Shown here one piece after another: positions 52,720-63,794 of a stretch of DNA of 64,000 bases (position 1 is the stretch's first letter; each line of letters starts with the position of its first letter). The stretch is from NCBI RefSeq assembly GCF_040954645.1, contig NC_092803.1:83085417-83149416 (forward strand). The letters are read 5' to 3'. The position numbers and the translations under genes are program-made. The DNA comes from Diabrotica undecimpunctata (taxonomy: Eukaryota > Arthropoda > Insecta > Coleoptera > Chrysomelidae). A model generated the notes under the pieces. The model worked only from the letters and a program-made list of their open reading frames with translations, ran no database searches and was not told the origin of the DNA.

Positions 52720-54640
52720 AACATTAATTTGAAACATGTTAAAATAACCAAAAGAATTAACTAAATACATAACATGAGAGTAATTAGTGCATTCAAAATA
52801 AAACACAAGTTGTCATTACTCCAGGAAGCATATTTGGTAAATTATAATCATCACACAGAAGCAAGTTTTCAAACTTCTCCACAACATATTCAACTGAAAT
52901 TCAATGCGACATGTATACATCATCCCTCCGTCATTGTCCGGATGACGGAGGGATATAAACTCCATCCAAAATTATTAATTTATTGTTTATTTTTATTAAT
53001 ACAAAAATTTTAATTTTATTCACAATATTTTAAAGAATTGAACCCTTCAAAAGAATTAATATCAACTTAGAAACAAAAAACAAAATACATGTTTCTCGTA
53101 CCTACAAAATTAAACAGAAGGTGAGTGAAACTAAAATGGGGACAAGAAACAATGGAGGAAAAGTGAAAGATGAGAAGTAATTGAACAAAACCATATTACA
53201 ACATAAAACAAATAAAAATCTATAAAAAACAATTGACTGAATTCCTTCATCAAAAAGTATTTTTAAGTAAAAAGACTTACAACCTTTAGTTGGACCGAAC
53301 CATAATCTAAAAATCATAACATAAAATTATTCAATTTAATTATTATTTAATTACGATTAAAATAAGAATCTATGGGAATAAAGAGTTACTGATTACTAAC
53401 TGGAGCTAAGATCCTTCTAGTTTTACGAAGTTTTTTGTTTCAAGATAATCTGTACTATTATTGCAGACACTATTTATGTTGATTTTAAAAGGAAGGTATT
53501 ATAGGAAGGTCTATACATGTATTTCTTGGTGGTTAAATCTCTGTGTCCCTATATTTTCTAACTTTTTTGTATTTTAACTGAAATATATTGCAAATCTAAA
53601 CTTTAACCTGCAATTCAAAGAACAAAACGTTTTTCGGAAGGTTCTATACATACTTTCAATTTTTACAATTTACACTGCTGTAATCCTTTTACAAATAACC
53701 TAATTATTTTATTTAATATCATAGTCGTCCTTAAACTTTCTGACCGTTTCCTTCAAGCAACTCAATAAAACTTCAATATTTTATATAAAAACCACCTAAC
53801 CAGGCCACATTTACATAAGAAACGGGGAAAAACTCTAAGAATTCAAGATATGCTGTTGCTATGCGGCAAGCGGCGTGTACACGCCGCAGAGGGGAGTCGC
53901 TCGACCTTGTCAAAGTCACCGATCATTCCACTTTCAATTGTCGCCATCCGGCTGAGACGTGTACACGCCGTTCCAAAACCCCGAACAAATAAATTAATAC
54001 CAAAAGATCAAGATGATTAAAATGATGACGCCATCTTTTTATTGTCTTTAATTGTCTTGTTTTCGAAAGCGGCGTGTACACGCCGGTATTTAATTTAAAT
54101 GAAAAAAGTTAATAGATGCTGGAATTGTTTTTGCTATGATGGCACGTTCAAGAATTAAAATTAAAGATTAGTCAAATATGTTAAGTCGTTTTAAATAAAC
54201 ATAAGTTGGTCATAATTTATTTTTTATGCATATTTATGTAATAGCTGTATTATATGATTTACAATTATACAGGATGCTGTTGTTACAAAATTTCTCTAAA
54301 TTATATCAATTTTGTTCAATATAACGAATGCCGATAATTTTAGTTGGTAGTACAAATCCAAAGATCTTTAGAAGAACTTTTAATTAATCATCTTGATTTG
54401 CTTGATATTCATTATTTGCTGCAGTTGTTGGCCATGTAAAAACCTCTGTATAGAAATTTTGGTACTGTGTTGGAATATATTGTTCAAGTTTTTTTTTTTA
54501 AATCAGACATTTTCTTTTCATTAATTCGTACTTTACCAGCATATGGAGGAGTATTATTATTTAATGGTAAGATGTGTTTAGTGCCCATTCTCTGTAAGAA
54601 TTTTGAACATAGGCATCCCCTAATTTATTTCAGTTCTGTC
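52720..54640. other. Gene-poor stretch with GC-rich palindromes
   Basis: No supportable gene. The only striking structure is three copies of a GTGTACAC-centred palindrome between 53870 and 54085 (listed separately). Confidence 0.45.
53870..54085. repeat. Three GGCGTGTACACGCC palindromes
   Basis: GCGGCGTGTACACGCCGC at 53870-53887 (18 bp perfect), CGTGTACACG inside GACGTGTACACGCCG at 53956-53970, and CGGCGTGTACACGCCG at 54070-54085 (16 bp perfect). They are GC-rich islands in very AT-rich DNA. Confidence 0.85.
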
Positions 54641-54644
54641 AGTC

Positions 54645-55560
54645 TTGAGCTTTCTGCAGCCAATTAACAGCGATTTTTTTGACGTCGTCTGTCCATCTTA
54701 TAGGTGGTCTACATCTACTTCTTCTATCAGCTCGTAGTCTCCACACTATAAGTTTTTGAGTCCACCGCTTGTCATTCATTCTGGCCATATAGCCGGCCCA
54801 GTTCGACCTTAGCTATGCTATAGGTACTATGACATCTGTAATGCTTGTTATTTTTCTTATTTTTTAGTTTCTAACTGTCTCTGCGAGTCAGTCCAAGTAG
54901 CTAGCGTTCCATTGGACTTTAAGGTACTCTGAGTTTGATTGTGGTAACCTGGGTTAAGAAAAGTGTTTCAGCGACGTTAGTCATGACTGGAAGCACACAT
55001 GCTAAGGAGATTCTTCTGTACAGTTCAGTAGTTTAGTTATCCCTAGCAATTTGGATTTCATGACCTAAGTATTTATATTTATGAATTAACCCTATTTCGT
55101 TTCAGTCGACTTTTGGTTTTTCGCTTGGTACCAGATTTGTCATGTCTTTCCATAATTTATGTTCAAACCAACTTCGTTACAGGCTGCATCTAACTCAGTA
55201 AGCATAGTTCTAATCTCTTTTACCTGTTATCAGAACAATATACTCCGCAAATCGTAGATGGGTGAGCATTTCGCCATCGACATTGATTCCTTTGGCTTCG
55301 CACTCCAATTTTTTGAAAACATGTTCCAGAACTACCGTAAAGAGTTTAAAAGATAAGGTATCTCCTTGCCTGATTTCTCTTTTGTATATATATTGTATAT
55401 GTATTGTATATATTTGCGATCAGATTGGAGTACCAATAATCTATGCGACTTTCCTCCAACGCTCTCAGTACGCTGTTAATTTCTATCGTATCGAATGCTT
55501 TCGATAGTTGGAAATCATGACTGACTAAACAATCTATGGATTCACGTGTTGTCATAAGGC
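54645..55560 (-). pseudogene. LINE-B RT remnant
   Basis: The minus strand reads FQLSKAFDTIEINSVLRALE (motif A with SKAFD), YWYSNLIANIYNTYTIYI, EIRQGDTLSFKLFTVVLEHV (motif B, RQGDT), FKKLECEAKGINVDGEMLTH, LRFAEYIVLI (motif C, usually FADDIVLI; here FAEY), VKEIRTMLTELDAACNEVGL, NINYGKT, then a C-terminal region with RMTSGG-type sequence and a tail containing QMDRRRQKNRC (54640-54700). Many stops. By layout it is the family of the 17880-18352 tail. Confidence 0.75.
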
Positions 55561-56580
55561 CTGGTGTTGTCTTGAAAAACGTGAAATGTGAACTTGGGGT
55601 ACTTGTTTGTCCTTGGGTACTCCTCTGGCATAGGAATTCACAGATAGCACAAGTTTCTTATAATGGTTCGGCCACCATTTTCTAGGTCTATTATATCTTC
55701 AGTTTTAGGCTGCCTTATTATAAAATTTTCATTAGCCTCAGCTTTAAGATTTTTATACCTATACAGTTGGAAAGTCAATTCTGTCATTTTGTCGAAGATG
55801 TCTCTTCTTGACAGAAATGAGTGATCTCTTTTAGGTAGGTAATATTGTATCTCCTTCGATAATGTAATATACTATTACATTATCGATACATATTACATTA
55901 CATATTATATTACATCGTTGATTTTTATAGTGTTACTTTTTTCTTTGTGGTTATGTGACGTTTGATAGTTGCGTTGCATTTTATTAGGGAGAAGTCCAGG
56001 ACTCCTGCCATTTTCAGACATACTTTTATTTTTGCTTGACTTTTATGTTGACTTTGGATATATGAAGATGTGCCCTTTACACAGAAAACTTAAAACGCTT
56101 CAAGAAATAAAATGACACCAAAAAGTGATATTTAAAAAAGTGTGACTTATGCCCTTTTTTAAATAACGGCTTAAATTTTCAATTGAATGTGATTAATTGG
56201 CAACATCGCACTTACAGCGACCGAAGCATATTCCTCTTATCAAATAAGCAGAGGCGTACCAAAAGAATATTTTAATTATATATTATTTATTTAAAAGTAA
56301 TTACGTGAAAAATAAATCTACGACCAATATAATTATTAAATTATCATGTGTATTTTGACAGGTATCTTATAGTTGTCTAACAAAATAAAGTAAAAATTTA
56401 ATGCTATTACAAAGTGCCTAATACAGCTCTTAAAAAAAAAGAGAAAACTATGCAAAATAATTATTCAATTTCGTTTAGATAGGAGGAGAACTATAAGTAA
56501 ATAAATAATTACCTAAGTTATGCTTTTGAAGTTTCGAAAGTCAGCGACGCGTCCGAAGAGGAATTCCTACTCACAATTAG
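55561..56580. other. Unassigned stretch
   Basis: No supportable gene. It contains a perfect 13 bp stem hairpin at 55857-55885 (CGATAATGTAATA, 3 nt loop, complement). Confidence 0.4.
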
Positions 56581-56732
56581 GTCTATTATTATTTTGTCAA
56601 AAACAATGTCTACCATCCCGTTCAATCTCCACATTTTCTCTTCTTTCTTGATCACATGGGCTACGGTATTAGCCCAATCTTTCCGTATACATTACATTGC
56701 GAGTTCTAAGAAACGTTGGGCATCAGAAATTT

Positions 56733-57215
56733 TATGTCACGTTTTTACGAGCTACGTAATCCTTTGCTTGAGTCCAGATTAATTCTATTAAATTTAACTC
56801 GCAATGATAAGAACAAAGTCTTAAATTGGCGATGTCTTTAGCACGAGCCATTGTATCTACAACATGCTGGCGATATCTGCCCCGATGATGTCTAATGACA
56901 CTTATAAGCTTAGTCTTAACCATGTCATCGGAAAATGGAATTCCTTTTTGTCCTAACCAACTCTGCATGTCTGCTTTTCTGGTAGTCATAGTTGGCAGAT
57001 GATCTACTAAACGGCTGTGAAAAAAAGTGATCACTATTACCAAATTTGGCTCAAGTCGGGAAAGAAGTCATTCAAACCATTTTTCAAAGTGTTGGGCGTC
57101 CATGTCTTTGTTATTATCCCCCATCTTTTTGGATAAAAAGATTAGTGCACTATCGTCTAAGAAGACACTCCCACGTACTATAAAGGCGACAAAAACCTCA
57201 TTAAATTTTCGATTT
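56733..57215 (-). pseudogene. Tc1/mariner-type (DDE_3) transposase remnant
   Basis: The minus strand reads SALIFLSKKMGDNNKDMDAQ, HFEKWFE, SRLEPNLVIVIT, then MTTRKADMQSWLGQKGIPFS, DDMVKTKLISVIRHH, VVDTMARAKDIANLRL and SYHCELNLIELIWTQAKDYV-ARKN. The blocks match a common insect DDE_3 protein: 'D-MN-E-FEKWL--QL---P--S-IVIDNA-YH', 'K--I--WL----I-F', 'V-------LRLPPYHC--NPIE-IW---K--V'. The second catalytic Asp (VIDNA) is lost at a frameshift near 57043; the final E is kept in LIELIW. Termini were not found. Confidence 0.75.
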
Positions 57216-57259
57216 AAGCCAAAGTTTCACAATTATTGCTTCACCCTATATAATTAATA

Positions 57260-57685
57260 TTTTTACCATTTAATAGCATTTTTTATATTCTTTTTAATCA
57301 TGTATTACAAGTAGGGGTGTGCAATTTAAACTTTCTTGGTTGTATTGGGTGGGGCCTAGACAGTTGGTGGGGGTAAGTTCTCTTTCATGTCATTTTAGTT
57401 TCCCCTTACTATTCTAGAAACGATTTCAAGCATTTTTGGATATCAGTTTTTGTTCGTGAGACATAGCCAATTGTAAGTTTTAAAATTGACACACTGTATA
57501 CTAACGCTATAGATCTCCCGACAAGAACATCACAGGCGTCAAAGAAAACTCAGAAATGACACTCCAAAAAAATGGAATTTATGTTGTGCAAATAAGAAGA
57601 TAACACAGACCTAGTATGTAAGTTTGGTACTTTTATATAAAAGGAAAATACTAAATTTTACACCAACGGTTAAAAGTAAAGGAGG
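57260..57685. other. Unassigned stretch
   Basis: No supportable gene or repeat. Confidence 0.35.
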
Positions 57686-57689
57686 TTGA

Positions 57690-57930
57690 TCTGGTTGCAA
57701 TTTAAAAAACGTACACAAAAAATGAAGTTCAACTGAACTCAAGAGAAAAAATCCTAAGCTTTCACATACTGGGCGCTACTTATGGTAGAGGCTATGAAGT
57801 GGAAATATATGTACGCACAAGTTAAAAAAGGCATCCTTAAAATCAAAACATCCACGAAGTAACCGTGAAAGTTAGCGATATCATAGTTGATAACATCTAC
57901 AAACCACCTGCGATCACCTGGCATGTCGCA
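57690..57930 (+). pseudogene. LINE endonuclease fragment (YKPP type)
   Basis: Plus strand: HEVTVKVSDIIVDNIYKPPA followed by ITW. This matches the '---G--I-VVNVYKPP---W' block of one insect LINE endonuclease type. The flanking reading is poor. The RT of the same type may be the fragment at 59890-60240. Confidence 0.45.
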
Positions 57931-58104
57931 TGTGCTTGACTGTTATCAATTTTATTTATTTAGCGTATGGCTACATCAAGTTAAGTTTTGTGTATAAAAA
58001 TCAAAGAGGAAAATACAGTACAAACAGGTAATATCAAAAATCTATTTTTAAAAACAAACATTTTTTGTTGACAAATATATTCAATTGACTCTTTGGTCGT
58101 AACT

Positions 58105-58980
58105 TGAATTCGGACGGATTGCCACTGTAGGAGCTGATCGAGCTCCACTAGATGTTTAACCGTTTGTCTTGCAGCACCGCAATCGCAATTTGGAAAAGGT
58201 ATTTTTTCCTACTTGTGGGGAGTGAGTCAGAGCACTTACCCCAGTTTGTTCTTAAACTGTTCAGTGTGCCCCAAATTCGTCTTAGTTGGTCGAAACTCTC
58301 TGGCTTACTTGTGATACATGACATATTCCAGGTGTTGCATTTCCATTTTCCTCGCTCGAGGTAGGTTATCTTGAAGATCCTTTCAATTAGAATTCTTTCA
58401 GTATCTATCTCTTGCAGAATATTCTTGATAATACCAACGTGAAAGTGGAGCACAAAATCAGCGTTAATTTTTCTATAGTCCCTTATAAGGGTATGTTCTT
58501 GGCGGACGTGTAAGGAGGCTATCTCGCCCAATGCTGGTAGCTAGTATGTTAGCGTGGCCTTAATTGTGTCTAATATAATAGCCTGGTTTAGTTGTTGACT
58601 TGGACGCTGTGGACCCACACTGGTGCATAGTACTTTGCAACGGGATACACGAGTCTCGCAGCTGTCGATCTAAGTATAGTAGCTGAGGAACCTCATGTGG
58701 TACCGCATAACTTTTTCAGAATATTATTTCGTGTTGTAAGTTTTGCAGTCATCTTTGTAAGATGTTCTTTAAAGCTTAGCGTTCTATCGAGTGTCACACA
58801 TAGATATTAAAGGTGTTTAGTGTGGCTGAAGAGTCTGTCTTCAAAGTGGATTTTTAAATGATAGTTGGCCAGTCTGTTCTTTAAATAAAAACACCATACT
58901 TCTGTCTTGGCAGCATTGGTATTTATGAAAATACAGTTATATAAGTTTAAGTAATTTTAATAGTCACCACAAGATGTGTC
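58105..58980 (-). pseudogene. LINE C-terminal half (YKPP type)
   Basis: The minus strand reads NAAKTEVWCFYLKNRLANYH, LKIHFEDRLFSHTKHL, LCVTLDRTLSFKEHLTKMTA, KLTTRNNILKKLCGTT-GSSA, TILRSTAARLVYPVAKYYAPV, then (58531-58148) INADFVLHFHVGIIKNILQE, ESFDQLRRIWGTLNSLRTNW, GKCSDSL. This matches LINE tails: 'P-KT-VC-FHL-N--AN--L-I-W', 'YLGVTLDRTL-FK-H', 'N-ILRKL-GT-WGA-P--LR--ALAL-YS-AEYA-PVW', 'W--LNR-RT--GRC---L'. A following Cys-rich block (CDCG) is lost. Confidence 0.75.
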
Positions 58981-59094
58981 GTTCCCATTGGGAGAAGTCA
59001 AAGGAAAATGTTATCCATCTCCTATGTGACGTCAAAGATATATGAACTTTCCGATCTACAACCTTAAAGCGGAAATATTTAATTAATCCAAATT

Positions 59095-59825
59095 TTTACT
59101 TAATTACTGTTAATAATAAAGGCCAACCCCTACCTGCATTAAGACGAATCATGTTTAGCTTTGAAAAAGCTGCACTAAATATTGGTCTAAAGAAAAATAC
59201 AGACAAATTAAAATACAGAGTTGTTTCAAAATAAGAACGATGGCGAATAAGGCAAAATATTAATATAAACGATCGTAACTTCGAAGTAGTAAAAGAATTT
59301 AAATATCTAAGAACAACAATTACCAATCACAACAAAGCAAAACGAGAAGTTGAAACGCGAACACTGGCGAGAAACAGATCTTTCTTGGCAATGTTATATC
59401 TAATAAGGTACAAAAATCCATATATTCAAAACCATAATACGATCAGTAGCCGCGTATGGAAGAGAAACATGGATGCTAATAAGTTAATAAATTGCTGGTG
59501 TGGGAACGTTAAATCCTTCAAGTAATATATGGCTCTTGCAGAGATAATCTGGTAAATGAATGAAGGCGTAGACACAACAACGAGTTAGAGTCTCTCTTCG
59601 GAAAGAAAAATCTATTAATATAGGAAAATCAACTTACATATATAAAGGACAATAGTCTAAAATGAGCAGGACGCAGTAATGACAATCGCCTTATTAACAA
59701 TGTGTTTTGGAAAAAACCAGATAAGAAAAGATTTGTGTGATAGTCTAGAAAGATGCTCAAGGGAGGATCTGGGGAAAGTGGGAGTAAGACTACGGGAAAT
59801 AGTGGCACAGGACCGACCAATATCT
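59095..59825 (+). pseudogene. LINE RT C-terminal fragment
   Basis: Plus strand: FEKAALNIGLKKNTDKLKYR, RNFEVVKEFKYL, TTITNHNKAKREVETRTLAR, NRSFLAMLYLIRYKN, TIIRSVAAYGRETWML, then after a gap NDNRLINNVFWKKPDKKRF, and EDLGKVGVRLREIVAQDRPI. This matches 'NENKTK-M', 'FKYLG--VT-----EI--RI--ANR-FFA', 'K-LIRPVA-YG-ETW-', 'R-V--VF----G-R--GRP--RW---V--DL---G---W---AQDR--W'. The YADD core itself is missing. Confidence 0.7.
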
Positions 59826-59889
59826 ACAGTGTTTAATTGATTTGTTTTGGTTGACTTGCTGATATCTTATTTATTATCAAATCCATGTT

Positions 59890-60240
59890 ATCCAACAATG
59901 TTATCATGGGTGACAAGACCAGTACTCAAATAAAACTAAATAATAACCTTACACAAGAATCGATGCTGGCTTCCCCGATCTTTAGTCTCTTGATAGCAGA
60001 TATATCCAAAACAATATTAAAGAAGTTCATATACGATGACAACTAAGCGCTTGCGATAAGTCATAAAGAATAAAGACTACTGAGCAAATTTTAGCTAACG
60101 ATATGCCTACACCCAAGAGATATTTTTGTAATTAGCGATTTTAGCTCACTGTTTTTAAGACTAAAGTAGTATTATTCTACTTCAACAAAAGAATGGTTAA
60201 CTACTGCTTTTAAGACAGACTTCTTTGCGAACTTGCAACC
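59890..60240 (+). pseudogene. LINE RT palm fragment (YKPP type)
   Basis: Plus strand: VIMGDKTSTQIKLNNNLTQE, SMLASPIFSLLIADISKTIL, KKFIYDDN, ALAISHKE. It matches 'V-M-----S-----NGLPQGSVLAP-LFSLYI-D-P-T-S-KF-YADDWALA' with an altered motif C (YDDN). It is in opposite orientation to the C-terminal half at 58105-58980, so these are two copies, or one inverted by rearrangement. Confidence 0.6.
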
Positions 60241-60299
60241 CATAATAGTATACTCCAAAATATATGCATGATTTTTACGGTAAAAGAAACTAATAAAAC

Positions 60300-61560
60300 A
60301 AAAACACATAGAAAAGGATACGTGGATTGACTACCTAAAAAAGCTCTATGCAGAGAAAGAACAAACGACGCTAGAACCGGAAGCACCAGAAACTACCTTA
60401 AATGAAGAACTTAATATAAATGTACAGGAAGTTCGTAAAATACTTGAAAAGCTGAAGAACAGAAAAGCAGCAGGTAAAGACGGGATACCAAACGAATTAC
60501 TGAAGTACTGTGGAGCAATTATAAAACACAATAAAACACCGAAAGAATGGAGAACGAGCGAACAAATTCTACTATTAAAAAAGGGGAGATAAAAAACTAC
60601 AGAGGTATAAACTTGTTAAATACTACCCTAAAACTTACATTTAAAATTTTACAAGTACTAATAATTTAGAGAATAAATTTAGCAGATGAACAACAGCGTT
60701 TTCGTGGAAGATTGTGTACAGTGCAATATTCGTTATAAAGCAATTTACTGAGGAATCACTAAAGTATAATAGACCAGCATTCCTGTGTCTGATTGACTTA
60801 AAGAAAGCGTTTGACAGAGTAAAACTTAAAGACATAATATATCTTCTGTATAATAGAGAAGTTCCCCTAAATATTATAAAAATTATCGAAAACATCTACC
60901 AAAACAACAAAATTGAAGTCAGAATAGATAGACAACTTACAGAACCTATAGAAATAGACAGGCGAATAAGACAAGGGGACTCATTCAATTTAATTATAGA
61001 CGAAATCATCAAAAACGTTAATAAAGGAAGAGGCTACAGAATTGGAAACAAAGAAATAAAAATATTCTGTTGCACAGACGACGCAATATTGATAGCCCAA
61101 GATGAAGATAGTCAGCAAAAACTGGTCCACAGATTTAACATAAGAGCAAAAGAATTTAATATGACAATCTTATCTAAAAAAACTAAAACAATGCACTGTC
61201 CAGCTATGGAGACCTAGACAATGAAGTGAGAGATTAAGTACAAAAAGCAAATAGACTGGCATAATGCCTTAATAACACTATATTGCGAAACAGACACATT
61301 AACACTGAGATGAAGTCAAGAATTTATAAAGTCAGTGTAAGACCAATAATGACATATATCTCAGAAGCAAGACCCGACACAGCCACAACGCAAAGGCTAC
61401 TGGAAACTGCAGAGATGAGAGTACTAATAAAAATTACAGAAAATACGGTGAGAAACCGAAAGAGAAGTGAAAACATTAGAATAAAATGTAACGTACAGTG
61501 TATAAATGAATGAACGCAAAATAGACAAAAAGAATAGAATAACCACATAAGCAGAATGCA
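60300..61560 (+). pseudogene. RTE LINE RT
   Basis: Plus strand: DTWIDYLKKLYAEKEQTT, NVQEVRKILEKLKNRKAAGK, DGIPNELLKYCG, a deletion, TPKEWRTSEQILLLKKG, then an open 167 aa frame (60714-61217): AIFVIKQFTEESLKYNRPAF, LCLIDLKKAFDRVKLKDIIY (motif A), DRRIRQGDSFNLIIDEIIKN (motif B, shortened), EIKIFCCTDDAILIAQDEDS (motif C, CTDD for YADD), FNMTILSKKTKTM. The C-terminal part (61235-61560) has NNTILRNRHINTEMKSRIYK, VSVRPIMTYISEARPDTATT, QRLLETAEMRVLIKITENTV. Several stops. Same clade as 10690-14340. Confidence 0.82.
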
Positions 61561-61564
61561 GGAG

Positions 61565-62275
61565 ACTTGTGTCATTAAAATAAGAAAACCTGCTCCAAAA
61601 ACTGTAAAAATACTTATCGAAAAGAACTTCAACATACTCAAGCGCTGCAGAAAAAACTCTCAAATATCCAGTGAATACCATATCAAAACTGAAAATATAC
61701 TAATTAACGTGGTTCCGTCTACCGATAAATCCCCTATCCCAGTTAATAAATTCCACAGACAAATCTGCCTAAGCCTAATCGGCTGTTTCATATGGATGAT
61801 TCGATCTTAATAAATTTTACCCGGATCCATCTAGATCAGATATTAAAAATTGCAGAAAAATTTTCCAATGACAGTATGCACTTCAGACTGAACAAGTGTC
61901 GTATTTTTAATATAGTCAAAAGAAACAAAACTGGAGGTTTCGATATGGAAACTGGCCAAAACATTACGTGGGCGAACATTATATGTACAAGCATCTTGCA
62001 GTAAAATAAGAGCGAAACATTGACCATAAAAAAATGGAACCGATTTAACTTTAGAGTTCATACAAAGGTTAAAACAGTTACATCGTTTATATATTACTAG
62101 TAAAGAATTGTTTAAGGCAATTAATACCTACAAATGTTCTGCACTTATCAAGTCATTTGATATTCTCAATGAAAGCGGTTAACAACATTAATGCGGTACT
62201 TACGAGGAAGAGGACTTATTGGATAAAAGTAAGCAATTACAAAAACAGGTTGCTAATTTGCATGGTAGATGAAAA
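61565..62275 (+). pseudogene. R4/NeSL-like RT fragment
   Basis: Plus strand: ENILINVVPSTDKSPIPVNK, FMDDSILI-type motif C, HLDQILKIAEKFSNDSMHFR, LNKCRIFNIVKRNKTGGFDM, ETGQNI, YMYKHL (usually YKYLG), then FIQRLKQLHRLYITSKELFK, AINTYKCSALIKSFDILNES. This follows the order 'YMDDLKL-----L-QLL-I---FS-DI-M-FGLDKC--FNI--G', 'YKYLG--Q', 'EF--RL-KI--T-L-GKN--KAINT-A-PVLTYSFGI--W' seen in restriction-like-endonuclease LINEs of the R4/NeSL type. N-terminal fingers and the C-terminal endonuclease are missing. Confidence 0.6.
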
Positions 62276-62529
62276 ATAAAGCATTAACTATTTATTTAAG
62301 GAACACAAAATTCTAATCTGGATATAGAAACCTCTGTATGGGCGCTATGCCAATGAAGCCAGTCAAAATTGTGTTGACAATACATCATCGAACTATTTTT
62401 TTAATGCCGTATATTATAAACTGATCACGCAGAAGCTATGTGGCTCATTGTATCTCTTCCATTCACTCATAATACCAATTCTAGGATTTTTAAACTCTAT
62501 ATTAGCTTGTACAGATCTAAAGGATGGGT

Positions 62530-63790
62530 GTCATATGTTTTGAAGTCACTCGACAGTCTCCAAAAATTATTTTTTGCCTAAGATCTAATGCCTTGCAGTT
62601 ATATAAAATATGTCTTCTGCTACTGAATCTGCAGCTTAAGTCTCTACGACATAGTCTTATTACATGTAGGTATCTTGACTGGCGTATGTCTTGTAAGGAA
62701 GCCTGTTATAACTCTGAAATGATTCTTGCTTATTTTTCTCAGTACTTCAGCTATGTTAGCGTATGTCCGTCCAATATAGATTTTGCCACGTGTTTGACCG
62801 GGGAAGTTTTTCGAGTGAGAGTTATGTTGCCTTCGTATCTAGGCTTTTTTTCAGTTGGTTGTGGAAAGTTCATCAGCTCTTTTATTGCCATATATTTCTC
62901 GGTGACCTGGAATTCGTACAAGTGTGATACTGTTATGTTCCGTTAATCAGTCGAGCTCCTCTCAGCATTGCCATACTAGATTAGTTTACACTTTAGAATA
63001 TATAAGAGCCTCTCGGCTGCTTGGCTATCTATACATATATAACTTCACTTTAGTTCCAAAGCCATCATGTAAATTTCTTGTAATGCATAGTGCAAGAGTG
63101 CAAAAATCTCTGAAATACAGACGTATATTCTTCTAGTGAAATAAAAATTCTCACTAATACTAAATATTCGTGCACCCGGTTTGTTTGCAGTTTTAGACCC
63201 ATCTACGTACCAGGTATAACCCTGCAGTCTGAGTTAAACGTTTCCTCTGCTCCATCCTTTTCATGACAAATGTCCATTTGGAAAGGTATTTTAGGCGTGT
63301 GTCTGGGTTTATATGGTCCGAAATTATTATCCATTCGGTATCCCTAATTTCATTTATGATGTTATTATGTCCAGATATCCTCGATTATAATTCTGTGTGA
63401 AGGAAGCTGTCCAGTAGGGCTTTCATCACTGCCGTTGGCGTGCCACTCATAGCCCTTGTGATTTCAATTCAAGCAAGTCTTTGCATCTTAGTTTGAGGAT
63501 GATACTATTGTGCTGAACGCTTGGCCACCGTACCACTGATGCATATATAAATGTTATAAATCCAATATAAACATAAGCGGTTGAAAACCCCATATTTTTC
63601 GTGAGTTCATATGGCTACCTTTAACGTAATTATCTCTCTCTTGATTATTCATTGTATCTGCTGATTCCAAGTAGACCGGTAGTCTAATATTATCCCAAGA
63701 TACTTTATTTTACTTATTAAATTTAAAAGTGTATTATTAAGGCTTAAAGAATACATTCAAATTCACTTTCTTTCTTCTGGTAAATTTCAT
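62530..63790 (-). pseudogene. I-superfamily LINE: RT thumb and RNase H
   Basis: The minus strand reads NLPEERK, MYSLSLNNTLLNLISKIKYL, GIILDYRSTWNQQIQ, AKRSAQ, KMQRLA-IEITRAMSGTPTA, VMKALLDSFLHTEL, then RNase H: YLVRRWV-NCKQTGC-like start (usually WYTDGSK), RRIHLYFRDFCTLALCITRN, NGT-ITLVRIPGHR-I, NKRADELST and a C-terminal RHTPVKIPTCNKT. Layout is as LINE-A at 5076-10660: '-YLGVILD--L-W--H', 'RLACI-ITGAM-STPTAA-E-LLDL-PL', RNase H 'W-PGH--I-GNE-ADELA'. Heavily decayed. Confidence 0.65.
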
Positions 63791-63794
63791 GATT

